Positions 35,572-45,325 of a stretch of 64,000 nucleotides of DNA are shown piece after piece. Positions within the stretch are counted from its first letter, which is position 1; every line of letters begins with the position of its first letter. Location: contig BFEA01000004.1 of the NCBI GenBank assembly GCA_003427395.1, positions 763,248-827,247 on the forward strand, given 5' to 3'. Under the pieces are notes generated by a model. It had not been told where the DNA came from, did not search any database, and saw nothing but the letters and a program-made list of their open reading frames with translations. The stretch comes from Chara braunii. Its lineage: Eukaryota > Streptophyta > Charophyceae > Charales > Characeae. Both the position numbers and the translations under genes were made by a program.

Positions 35572-36788
35572 CGCAGAAATGAACCTCATAAAGGAGGCAG
35601 ATGCAGTGCGTCTAGGGATGGAGGTAGATCGCTCCGACAACGGGGTTCTGATGGGAGCAAACAGTCGGTCGATTTTCTTAGGGACCGCATCGTCTGTGAT
35701 TCTAGAGATTGGGAAGGTAAAAGTAAGAAGTTGTTTTTTCGTGATGCCTGATTTGGACCACCCTATCCTACTGGGTAGGTCGTTCCTAAGTCGGACAGAG
35801 ACGGTCATTCTCAACAAACATGACGGTGTCAAGCGCATCAGCCCCCGCGCGAGCGAAGGCCCTCCCGGCTGCGTCACGCAGGAGAAACTTAGACTTTCAA
35901 CTTTTTAGAGACAACTCAGGGACGACACGGTAACCCGCGTCGACCCTTCGCCGCTCCGTGCGCCAACTGTACATCCCGCGGTCCCCTACGACAGGACAGG
36001 TTCTCGCGGGGCACAACTTACCTTCCCTAAGGGGCTGTCACCACCCTTAGGGGCGTATCCCTACCGAGCTACCGACCCACATGCGAAAGCTTTTATAATG
36101 CNANTGCAGAGGTAGGCCGGCCGAGGGCGTTTGCTCGTTCGCTGTAGCATAGGTACACATGGTTAAANGCCAAGTGGACCCGAACGCCGCCCGTCCCTGN
36201 GGCGNTGATCTCCCAGGAATCGGAACGACGTCGGTCGACTAGGACNTAATATTCCAAGCGTAAGAAAACCTCAATCAATCATAGTCCCTTCTTCCAAAGA
36301 CAATCAAAAGTTAAACACCAAAAGAAGACTCAGGTCAACGTAAGTTGACATATATTCTGAGATCAACTTATATATAATACGGTCATGCATACCACTCGCC
36401 CCGATCAATTTGACAAGGGTTGATTTGACTTTCATCCAACGACGAGACACATGAGTTGACTCGCCTTCGGACCTCACTTATCAACAAAAGGACAAAGCAT
36501 GACTTATACACGATGCGAAGCTCAAATGACATCCGACTAAAGCATCTACACTCTACTTGTCAGACGGTTAGATTGTCACGACTTTTTCGACTCGATGAGA
36601 TGCGTTGCCGAGTTCTTTCATTCCACCGCATGCTGACTGCAAGCAAGGAAATGCGGACATCCCAACCCTCAAGTAGAGCTAGGATCACACTGTTCTCGCG
36701 ATGACATCACTACCTTTCCAACTTTGGTGTGAATGTCATTTGCAAGTAGTCCGGCTACCACTATACGAGTCAGTAAACGACTTGAACG
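35572..36788. repeat. Near-identical duplicate of 26050-27266 (probable assembly artefact)
   Basis: Starts right after a single N (35571) and repeats 1.2 kb at an offset of 9,522 bases, including A's protease end, the A-B junction and isolated Ns at the same relative places. Only a handful of bases differ. A unique insertion junction should not recur, so this is most likely a scaffolding or gap-filling error. Confidence 0.8.
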
Positions 36789-38141
36789 TGACTGCCTCAT
36801 TAAGGTCAAGGATCCATTTTCAAATTTTGTCGGTCGCTTCGTCCTCCTGAGCAATGATTATTTTTTTTATCTCACGGATGATGAACTACTAGTCTGCGAT
36901 ATAAAGATATTCAAGGCAATGCTTTAGTTACATTTTTTCCGTCAACTAGTCTGATCGTCCAAGGCTTGCACTTCTCTTAGTGCAACCCTATCCGCGAAGG
37001 TAGTGCCTAGTCGCACTCCGTCCATAGCTAGTGATCGCACGAACTGGGCTTCCTATGGCGCCAGCTCCTCACTTATCTGTGGCTCTTAAGACGGCCACTA
37101 GAAGTGTAAACTATAGCGGTTCTTCTTAACGTGAGCCGTCAAAAACTTAACGCCTTCTGTGAATAACACACTTCCATCCCCTAGGAGGTGGTCTGGGATA
37201 CCCCTCGTCCTCGCCCGGGCGAACCCCGGATCTCAGAAGTCGGGCTGGCTCCACCACGACACCATGGTATCCCCCCGCCCAAGCGTTCCACTCCGAGTCA
37301 TTAACAGGGTCGGCCCCTAAGGCAACGAACCCCCGCCTCAAATGCCTCCTAGGGAAAGGAAATGCACTTACCACAGCGAACGATCAGCCCTTTATCGCCT
37401 AACGTCAAGGGCGAACTTGGACAAAGAAAGGGTCATAGAGAAGAAAAGCATTCAGACAGATGGGCATAGACAAAGGTGGGTAAGAATGGGTAAGATCTGG
37501 AACGAGTCCATGTCCGATTAAGTTTTTTTTTTTTTTTTTTTGTGATCGTTCCTTTTATCATCGTCAACTGATTTTCTCTCTTGTGACAAACATGCAAACA
37601 AGAGATAGAAGACAAACACCCTGTCCCCATTTTCATTGACATGGCCAATCTCGTTTTCAAGCTTTCTTCTACCTACCTGCACATCAGATCAAACAACAAG
37701 TTCAAAGGAAAACAATGCAATTCACACTCATGTCAGACTTTCATTCACACACACAAACACACATCTTCTCTACCTATCCAGTGAACATTCAAAGAATAGG
37801 GCCAAGCAAGTGTGAGTTCACACAGGTGTGAAGGGGTCTGAGTCAAATAACTGACCTTGAATGAAGTTAAAAAAAAACGGCCCACTCGAGAAGACCGTGT
37901 AAAATCACACTCCAGAGAAGACAATCGTCACAATGAGTCGCTCGCAAAACGATCCACAATACTTTCTAGAGCGATCGCTTGACGCGATACCCTCTCAGCA
38001 CCCAATCATCTCCCAGTGATCTGACAGCGTCACCGGTGCACACCCCCAATTTCACTGTGCCACTACGGCGTCGCACTCACACCACTTTCAAGCGCACCAC
38101 CACTTCGCAGTACCTTCCCTGCGCTAATGCCCAGACGGCGC

Positions 38142-38309
38142 CTTATATAGGCAGTGTAAAAATATTGTCGGCTCTACCATGAGAAATTGGCAGCGCTACC
38201 GCACCACCGTCGTCAAACCCAATGCTGCTGCTGCAAATTTTCAGCAGCGCTTCCGCACTACCGGCGTCAAACGCGGCGTTGTTGCCGCAAAATTTCAGCA
38301 GCGCTTTCA
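38142..38309 (-). promoter_or_regulatory. Candidate promoter of the B LTR
   Basis: On the minus strand, three copies of a GGAAGCGCTGCTGAAATTT-like box (38309-38287, 38256-38234, 38200-38183) are followed about 35 bases later by TATATAAGG (near 38149-38142). The spacing suits a polymerase II promoter, with transcription running toward gag. Inferred from sequence only. Confidence 0.5.
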
Positions 38310-38400
38310 CGCTACCATCTGAACGTGTTGCCGTCGTCGCAAGGCGACGCAGCATCACCCTTGTACCTCATAAAAAATGGTTGCCAACACCGCGTTGAAC

Positions 38401-38585
38401 AGGCAGCACCTTCTCTGCTTTGCTACCAAAAATATATGCCGCCACCATGCCCGACGGGAAGCACCTTCCCCGCATCGCAACAAAAATAGTTTGTCGCCGC
38501 AACACTGTGCAGGCAGCACCTTCCCCACACCGCAACAAAAATAGTATGCCGCCGCCGCACCGTGCAGGCAGCACCTTCCCCACAC
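38401..38585 (-). repeat. 55-bp tandem repeat in the B LTR
   Basis: About 3.5 copies at 38401, 38457, 38511 and 38566. Each carries (minus strand) GGGGAAGGTGCTGCCTGC and a TATTTTTGTTGCG stretch. The GGGGAAGGTGCTGCC part resembles the core box nearby. It lies upstream of the candidate promoter in element orientation, where enhancer repeats would be expected. Confidence 0.7.
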
Positions 38586-39969
38586 AGGTCCAGCTATGGC
38601 TGACATTACCGCAAAAAGGGTTGGCAGTGCTCCCTCGTCACCTTCATTTAGTGTCGTTGCGGCCGCACTGCGTGGACAGCACCTCCCCTGCGCTCCACTA
38701 TTCACCAAGGTGGTGGCTATGGCAGCCTCCACCTTCTCCTTTCACCCTTCCTGCAGACCTCCAGCACCTCCTCCCTTCCTCCTCGCTGTGACGGCGGCTA
38801 TGGCTGCATTNTANANCTATGGCCACCTTCCCCTTCCTCCTGCAGTCCTCCTCCTCCGCCGCCAGCAGCTCCGCTCCGCCTCACTTCTCCGCAGCCAGCC
38901 AGCAATCTCACAAGTGAGAGCCCAACACTGCTGCCAAGAATGCTTGGCTGCTGGGGCTGGAGGCTGTTTTTATAGCCAGAGAAGTGGTTGAGGCAGCCAC
39001 TTTGCCTCAGCCAAAACTCGGATCTGAGCTCAGCCCTTGATCTGCATCGCGATCAAGGGCCGAAACTTGATCTCTGGGTGGAGAAAACCACTCCCTGGCT
39101 CAGGTACCGCACCTAGTCTGTCATTCACGCCGGATTCGGCCTTAAATTGGCTGAATCCAGCCATGTGCAGGAGCCTGTTCACTTCGAACAGGCATCTGCC
39201 TGTCCAATCCCACAGGGTGCGCACCTGTGCTGCACCCAAAGCCAGGTGCACAACTTTTTCCCCCTTTCTTCTTCTTTGTTTTTCTTTTTGAAAGGGGCAG
39301 CTCGTTTTTCAAAACGAGCTGCCTCCTTTCACCAAGCCATTTCACAGTGTCGGACTAGAGTCAAGCTCAGAGGGGTCTCCCTCTCTTGCCCAACGCGCCC
39401 ATACCCGGACGCCCACGGCGCCAGGTGCAGGCGACGCTCTGCAGCCTGGCACAGAGCCAAAGGGGCTGCTCGACTTGCATGACTTACCTGTTGGCTGCTG
39501 CTATCATGAACCAACGGCCGCCAGGTAAGGTCACTCTCCCTCTATTTCTCTCCCTCTCTGCGCGCCCGCACCTGGGCGCCATCAGCTCTTGGTTCGGGCA
39601 ATGTTGGACAACTGCTGCCTGTTTCTGAATACGAACGGGCGCAGCTGTCCACTGCCACGACGTTAGGGGGGGGGCTAAGGAAAAGAGGGGAAAAAAAAAA
39701 CAATCTGAAAGAAAATCTAAGGAGTCTAAAAAATAAATAAATAAATAAATAAATAAAAAGGAAAAAAAAAGACCTACCTGCAAACGGTCTCCCGTTCAGA
39801 ACGGGCACCTTCAAGTACACTGGGGACTTAAGTGGCCCAGTCACTTCCATTTACGCCATATGGCGTTTTGATTCCCTCCCTTTTTTTTTTTTTCTTTCTC
39901 CATTGGCCTAAGCCAACGGTCACATCACTCCCTATGGCTTTTCAGCCATGTCTCATATGATGCAGATCC

Positions 39970-40363
39970 GTTTTTTTTTTTTTTTTTTTTTCTTATAGTA
40001 ATACGGGGAACCCCTATAGCAGCCACATCCGTGCCCAAGCCTCCAACGAAGGAACATGCGGGAGCTGCACCCACCAGCAGGTGCGATACCTGCTACAGCA
40101 GGTGGGCGATACCAGCCAGGGGTCAACCCGTAGCATCAGGACCGAGCCTATTGGCTGGGCTAGTCACTGTGTCTCCCCTCCGGTCCCCTCCCCCTATGAA
40201 CATCAGCAGTCTCTGCTCAATGCCACTCGAGGGGACCAACGGCATATTTCTAGGTGGCGGGCACCAAGCTTGCCCAGGAAGGTACATGAGGCCAATGGGG
40301 ATTGAACCCAGAACTTCTTGAATGCTACTTGCGTGCCTTACCAACTGAGGTAGGCCGCTGGAT
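39970..40363 (-). mobile_element. tRNA-derived SINE in the B LTR
   Basis: On the minus strand it begins with a tRNA-like head (40358-40291): A box TACCTCAGTTGG and B box GGTTCAATCCC. A roughly 300-bp body and a 21-base poly(A) (T run 39971-39991) follow. A 7-bp target duplication CAGATCC lies on both sides (39963-39969 and 40364-40370). No full acceptor stem forms, so it is a SINE and not a tRNA. It would depend on a LINE for movement. Confidence 0.75.
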
Positions 40364-40393
40364 CAGATCCAAGTTCAATCCCAGTTGGGATCC

Positions 40394-40461
40394 AAAAAAA
40401 AAAGACTCGAACCAGTTCTCGATTTGTGCGTGTCATCCTTGCACAGGGGTCATACTAGCTC
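40394..40461 (-). pseudogene. U6 snRNA 3'-half copy in the B LTR
   Basis: The minus strand reads TAGTATGACCCCTGTGCAAG, then GATGACACGCACAAATCGAG, then AACTGG, matching the 3' half of U6. A T10 tract (40403-40394) follows, as at a U6 gene end. The 5' half with the catalytic ACAGAGA box is missing. It lies in the same sense as element B, just upstream of the SINE head. Confidence 0.8.
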
Positions 40462-41092
40462 CGCGCGGCTGATCTCAGCCACGAGATCTCATGATCGATC
40501 GGCTGAGTTCGGCCTCGCTCGGATGCCTTATGAAAATGCCAGCTCCAAAAGGAGCAACTCCTGTTTGTGAAGAGTTGTGCCCAACAGTCCACTACAGCCT
40601 GTAGCACAGCAGGCCCCACCTGTCTGCCTTGTCTGCCGCTCACCCGTGGATGGCTGCCCATCCACGGCTTAGAGGTCACTCAACGGGTAGGCCGCGACAT
40701 CGACCTGTCGGCCCCCTCTGGCTCGAAGTCAACCCCCACGTCCCAGAAAAAAATAAAACTCCCTTTTCCCCCTGCGCCGCGGCCCTATTTTAGGTAGACT
40801 ATGTCTAGCTCTAGTCTTTCCACAACCACGCACCCCTGCGGCCTTGTCGAGAACCGCGGACGACCGGTCGTACTGCCGACTCCAGCTGCTCCGAACAAAC
40901 GTCGATGACGTCACATGTCAACGACGTCCTACGCCAACGACGTCAGGCTTTAGGTCCCTCAGTTATAGGTTTGGTCTGAATAAACTTTAGCAACGTCAAT
41001 CTCATCATGTCTCCCAATCCAACAAAAAGTCGGACAGCGTCTGACCTTGAAAAACTCGGGCAGAAACCCTTACAGGGGTTTCTGTTCCGACA

Positions 41093-43548
41093 ACGGGACT
41101 ATGTTCCTCGTCCTGTGTGACCCCGTGTGTGGGAATTACGAGGTCATCACCTGCAAGAACACAGGACCCAAGAGCGTAAGGAACCGGCCCAACCCCGGTT
41201 CATTCACAATTGAAGAGTCAGAAGAAGAAAGGCTAAGGATTGAAGCCAACAAGTATGAGGAGGTAAGAGAGCCGGAGGCGCTGACCCTAAGCTTGGAAAA
41301 CATAGGCGATGCTATGGATATAGTATCGACCTATGGGATGGCGGACCCCGAGGCTGTGAAGGCCTTGAGAGAGAAGGTAGTGGAGCAAATGGGTGCAGGG
41401 GAGATGCAGCTGGTATATCGAACGTCTGGGAAGACAGGTGGGATAGGTGGAGCACAACCCCAAAGCGCAACTCGGTCTTTTTTAGGGGTGGGCTCAAGCA
41501 GGGAGCACAAAGGCGGTACAAAAGGGTAGACCAGAAGTGTCGCCCTGTTCTAGTACTCGTTACCAAAGAGCAAGAAGTATACTACGAGCGGGAACGAGAA
41601 TCGATACGGCAAATGAGAAAGAAAGCGGAGACTGGGCCGTGCCGTATCAATCCCGAGACAGAAAAGACGTTGATTGTAGGGGAACCTGGTTTCCTTACTG
41701 CGCAGGAGGAAAAGATGGTGGTGGAGGTCATAAGAGGAAGGCATGCGGCATATGCCTTCAGTGATGATGAGAGAGGCCGTCTGGACGTGGATATAATCCC
41801 TATGATTAGGATACACACCGTACCTCACGAGCCGTGGAACTTGCGAGGCGCGCGGTACCCTAATCCAGCCAATGAAGAGAAGGTGGTCAACTACCTCAAC
41901 GGGAAGATCCGCACTCATGTGGCAGATTACTCGAGTGGTCCGTATGCGTCCCCCTGGTTTTGCTTTGTCAAATCCAATGGGACTCTGAGGTGGGTACAGG
42001 ATTTGCAGCGCCTGAACGCTGTAACAATGAGGGACGCAGGTGGCCTCCCCAACGCCGATGCGCTTTCAGAGGCATGCGCTGGGAGAGTCATTATATCGCT
42101 CATTGACTTATATTCAGGCTATGATTAGTTTCCTATATACCCATCAGACAGACCGATGACGGTTATGCATACCCCTCGAGGGCTGATCCACATGAATGTT
42201 GCACCGCAGAGGTGGACGAATGCGGTCGCCATGGTCCAGCGGCACATGGTGAGGGCGATGCAGCCCATAAGTCCTCACATCACGCAGCCCTACATTGATG
42301 ATCTGGTCGTGAAAGGGCCCAAAGAGAAGGATGAGCAGGAGGTGATGCTTGGAATCAGGCGCTTTGTGTGGGATCATGTGCAAGACTTGTGCAAGGTCCT
42401 GGATCTCTTGAAGGAGCATAACCTCACTGCAAGTGGACCAAAGTCGAGCCACTGCATGAGTGGTGCCACTATCTTAGGATTTTTGTGCGACGACAGGGGC
42501 CGTTGGCCAGATACCAAGAAGACTAACAAGATTCTCGAATGGCCAGACTATCACCGAGGTGAGAAGTTTTTTGGGCACGTGTGGGTTTTGGAGGATCTTT
42601 ATTAAGGGGTTTGCGGCAAAGATGGAGCAATTACGAAAGCCCGTGCGTCAAGGACAAAACTGGGAATTGGAAGACAGACAAGAGTCGGTGATAAAAGACA
42701 TGAAGGAGTTTGAGGAAGGAGGTCTAGTACAGGGGGTACCGGACCATGCGGCAGTGATGACCAGGTCGTTCATCGTAGAGACAAACGCAGGGCCAACTGC
42801 GCTGGGAGGTGTGTTAATCCAGCAAGATCACAATGGGGAGGAACGACCACTAAGGTTTGAAAGTCGGACGCTCAATACGTCTGAAAGGAACTATTCTCAG
42901 TTCAAGCGCGAAACCTTGGCGGTCCTTCACTGTTTGAGAATATTCAGGAACTACCTCTTCGGCAACAGGTTTGTACTAAGGGTGAACGCTACGACATTGG
43001 CTGGCTCTCTCAAGAACTTCGCTCCTTCAGACCCAACCATCGCCAGGTGGCTGACGTACATCTGGATGTTCGACTTCGAGTTGGAGCGAATTCTAGGGAA
43101 CAAGAACAGGGTGGACGGGCTGAGTCGAGTCGACTGGGACAAAAACCATCAGGGAGTAATCGAGGATACTCCACCAGTCGACGGATTTTTGGACAGCGAG
43201 GAGGATGTGAGACTTTACATCAACTCTTGGGCATTGGCCGTGGGTAAGTACGTTACTCCCTGGCGACCTGTATGGCTTGCGCCTCCGGGACATGTACGAC
43301 GGCCAGACTTGGTCCTCAAACCCTATATTGAAGAAGATTCTTGGGGAATGTCGGGCGTATGTTGGATGATGGAGTTGACCTTAGCAAGCAAGTACGAGTT
43401 GCAGGAAGACCCGCTTACAATTGAAAATGGGGCGCTACAGGTAAATAAGCACGAGAAGATAATAGGTGTGGTGTACCTGCTGGCAAATGCGCTGCTTCAG
43501 GAAGAGACGGTCAGAAATACGGTACTAGACCAGGAAGAGGAGATAGAG
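41093..43548 (+). pseudogene. pol: A protease C-terminus, reverse transcriptase and RNase H
   Basis: Picks up A's protein after the B insertion. 41093-41529 is the protease tail and spacer; RT follows in another frame (about 41530-42600) with ASPWFCFVKSNGTLRW, LIDLYSGYD, HTPRGLIHM and the catalytic QPYIDDLVV near 42290. A TAG at 42126-42128 replaces the Gln that B has. A frameshift near 42550 leads to the RT end and RNase H (42559-43548). The first RNase H Asp is Asn (VETNAGPTALGG, against TDAG in B). The sequence stops after EEEIEP, where it joins an LTR remnant, so integrase is absent. Confidence 0.88.
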
Positions 43549-43585
43549 CCGGGAGGGTCCCCGTGTAGGACCAATGCGCTCGACA
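43549..43585 (+). repeat. Remnant of A's 3' LTR
   Basis: 37 bp matching 23183-23219, the end of A's 5' LTR, with two differences. The junction with pol falls on GCCGGGAGGG, which occurs in both parents, suggesting a deletion at short homology that removed integrase and nearly the whole 3' LTR. Confidence 0.8.
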
Positions 43586-44584
43586 ACGCATAGGCATCGG
43601 GACCGTAGCGTTGCCCTGGTTTCCCATCTTACGGATCTAACTCCGACTTCCCTCACCTTAGGAGTCATTTGCATGATTCCCCTACCCATCACTTTCCTAC
43701 CCTCTGTCGGCCATCACGCCCTAGTTAGGCAGCCCCGCATGCTTCATCCAGGTGCGCCCAATATACCAGGCTCCCTTGTTCCCTTGCATGGTCGATCCTC
43801 CATAGCAGTCACCCCTTAGTCGAGCTTTACCCGCCCTGATGGTCTATCTGTTAGGGTCATTGGTTTTGTTTGCTCCCACTTCCCTACTCATTGAGCCTAA
43901 TGACATGTGTCTCCCTGTTATCTATGTGTGGATGCCCTTAGGAGTTTTCGACCCCTAGGCTGCATTTGCCACCCTCAGAGACCATCCCACCCTTTGGTTT
44001 GCGACACACTTCTCATGTGACATATGATAGACTTGTTGTTGCNTGTTATCTATGTGTGGATGCCCTTAGGAGTTTTCGACCCCTAGGCTGCATTTGCCAC
44101 CCTCAGAGACCATCCCACCCTTTGGTTTGCGACACACTCCTCCCGTGACATATGGTTGATTTGTTGTTGCCTTGTTGCTCTCAGACTGAGGCTACTGCCT
44201 CTGACATTTCTAGGATTTAGTTGTTCTGCTTTTGCTGTTCTTAGGACTTATACACTAGTCCGTTATTCCCAGAATGAGGCTACTGCCTCCAACACTCTAG
44301 GATCTAGTTGTCACTACTTTCTGCTTTCCTATGACATGTATGTTAGTTAGTTGCTTCTGCTTTCCTAGGACATGTATGCTAGTTAGTTGCTTCTGCTTTT
44401 ACTTAGGCTGTTAGCCGTGACATTGCTGTTTTGTGACATTTTCTAGCCTAGGTTGCATCACATGGACTCAGCATGGAGCTTGCTCCGCATCCTAGACTAC
44501 TCAGGTTTTTTTTTCTTTCGTAGAGTTCCGCTTCTTGGCGGAAGCGTGTTTGTATCTAGACGATCCATCACAGGCCAAGGATCG
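43586..44584 (+). other. X 3' region resumed after A
   Basis: Starts with ACGC, the right copy of A's target duplication. No gene seen. A 128-bp direct duplication (from 43916 and from 44044) has one N at the joint. No convincing polypurine tract precedes the right LTR. Confidence 0.6.
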
Positions 44585-44905
44585 TGTAGCGGACCTCTGG
44601 TTGGTTGGCCTGTGAGACCAGCCCCTTGGCTTGTTCTCACAGGTCTGTGTTCTATTCGGGGGCAGTCCAGTCCAGTCCAGGCCGGTNCCTCTGTCGGTAC
44701 CAGCCAGTCCAGTCCAGTCCCGTCAGTCCGCTGGGGTATACCCCAGCCTGTGTCTGTTTTCGAGATGATTCTTCACTTGCACATTTTGGAGTACTTGCGT
44801 TGGAGTCTTGCGTGGGGAGCTGCGTTGTGCCATCTCGCTCCCCCCTTCTTCCTCCATCTCCATCTCTATCACTAGCGGAGCACCACACCTGGTGGGTCCG
44901 CTACA
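44585..44905 (+). repeat. 3' LTR of element X
   Basis: 321 bp, same length and orientation as 939-1259, with about six substitutions and one N. TCCAA follows and the LINE sequence resumes. Confidence 0.92.
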
Positions 44906-45280
44906 TCCAACATTGCCAAAACCGAAACCCACCTCCTTTCCTCCTTGTCTACTACCCAATGCACCGGTGTTGCATGGGGGGATGGTGGGAACCAGATTGC
45001 CACCCCGGCGTTACCTGGCCTTGGGGCATGGACCCTAAAGGACTGGTATGGCCATATTAGGTGGTGGGCATGGTGATGGTCCGAGGTGTGGGTCTCTTGA
45101 ATGCAGAAAACATGCATCGGACCATGTTTTCCCAGCCACGCCTCTGAGTTGTTCCCATATCGCCTGCCGTTTGTCTAGTGTGGCCGTTGCCTGGCCATTA
45201 ACATTAAATGCGCGTAGGTCGAGGTCTGCCTCCTGTAGGCCTTTACTCCAGGCCGGGTCTTTTCCATAGATCAATCTCAC
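44906..45280 (-). pseudogene. LINE ORF2 endonuclease N-terminus, cut by X
   Basis: Shows the opening strand DLRAFNVNG, then (after a one-base frameshift near 45110) VFCIQETH, the catalytic Glu motif of APE-type endonucleases, and GNAGVAIWFP. Just before X it reads RRWVSVLAML. The remainder of the domain is at 1-938. Together the two halves hold all the usual motifs in order. Confidence 0.85.
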
Positions 45281-45325
45281 TGGTCCATCAACAGAGTTTT
45301 CGGTCCCCCAATGCCTCCTGATTCT

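Larger units (their letters stand above)
38982..40667 (-). repeat. Run of unrelated perfect hairpins in the B LTR
   Basis: Examples: GGTTGAGGCA/TGCCTCAGCC (38986-39012), GCCCTTGATC/GATCAAGGGC (39033-39060), GGATTCGGCC/GGCTGAATCC (39132-39158), GCCTGTTC/GAACAGGC (39173-39193), a stem of about 19 bp at 39290-39330 around GGCAGCTCGTTTT, CCCGTTC/GAACGGG (39791-39805), CGCCATATGGCG (39854-39865), alternating GCAGGT/ACCTGC arms (40077-40103) and CCGTGGATGG/CCATCCACGG (40644-40667). No coding potential. The SINE interrupts the run and contributes the 40077-40103 arms. Confidence 0.75.
26305..41092 (-). mobile_element. Element B: long-LTR Ty3/gypsy retrotransposon nested in A
   Basis: Bounded by the inverted LTR termini TGTC at 26305 and GACA at 41092, with duplication ACGG (26301-26304 and 41093-41096). 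Removing it rejoins A's protease at NKHDG to GTMF, the order still seen in B's own protein. On the minus strand: 5' LTR (41092-35344), tRNA-Asp-type primer site, gag, protease, RT, RNase H, integrase with a GPY/F end, then the 3' LTR (~28250-26305). A and B share LTR ends and protein order, so they belong to one lineage. The copy is defective: several stops, and the RT centre is replaced by a GC-rich block and an N gap. Confidence 0.88.
35344..41092 (-). repeat. 5' LTR of B, long, with a misassembled duplicate inside
   Basis: The left edge TGTCGAGCGC is next to the primer site; the right edge CCGACA is next to the ACGG duplication. Apparent length 5.7 kb. The stretch 35572-36054 cannot belong here: it repeats part of A's protease and B's left junction. 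Removing it and the SINE leaves about 4.9 kb. Features: TATA box at 38142-38149 (minus), three core boxes at 38183-38309, a 55-bp tandem repeat (38401-38585), many perfect hairpins (38982-40667), a SINE, a U6 3' half and a terminal hairpin (41061-41084). I recognise nothing in 36790-38100 beyond a 19-base T run at 37523-37541. Confidence 0.7.
10224..43585 (+). mobile_element. Element A: long-LTR Ty3/gypsy retrotransposon nested in X
   Basis: A starts at TGTCGG (10224) and ends at CTCGACA (43585), and is flanked by a 4-bp duplication ACGC (10220-10223 and 43586-43589). Order on the plus strand: a very long 5' LTR (10224-23219), tRNA-Asp-type primer site, gag and protease (23492-26304), insertion of element B, then the rest of protease, RT and RNase H (41093-43548). 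Integrase and nearly all of the 3' LTR are missing; only the last 37 bp of an LTR remain. Without B the element is about 18.6 kb. No chromodomain is present in what remains. Confidence 0.85.
939..44905 (+). mobile_element. Element X: chromodomain Ty3/gypsy LTR retrotransposon, carrying nested A and B
   Basis: The ends are two direct repeats of 321 bp (939-1259 and 44585-44905) that start TG and end CA, flanked by the 5-bp target duplication TCCAA (934-938 and 44906-44910). A tRNA-iMet-type primer site follows the left LTR. Between them are gag (3507 onward), protease, reverse transcriptase, RNase H, integrase and a chromodomain (5590-9945), all on the plus strand. Removing nested element A (10224-43585 plus one 4-bp duplication) leaves about 10.6 kb, a normal size for the group. 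The two LTRs differ at about six of 320 positions, plus one N. No clear polypurine tract is visible before the right LTR. The copy is defective because of in-frame stops and a gag frameshift. Confidence 0.9.

Noticed and set aside
10425-39362. Shared TGTCGGACTAGA at 10425 and 39349 as starts of another LTR family
   Set aside because: Only about 13 bases match, no matching ends or duplications were found, and the orientation relative to A and B differs.
40291-40358. Functional tRNA gene on the minus strand
   Set aside because: A and B boxes are present but no full acceptor stem forms, and a body with poly(A) and target duplications marks a SINE.
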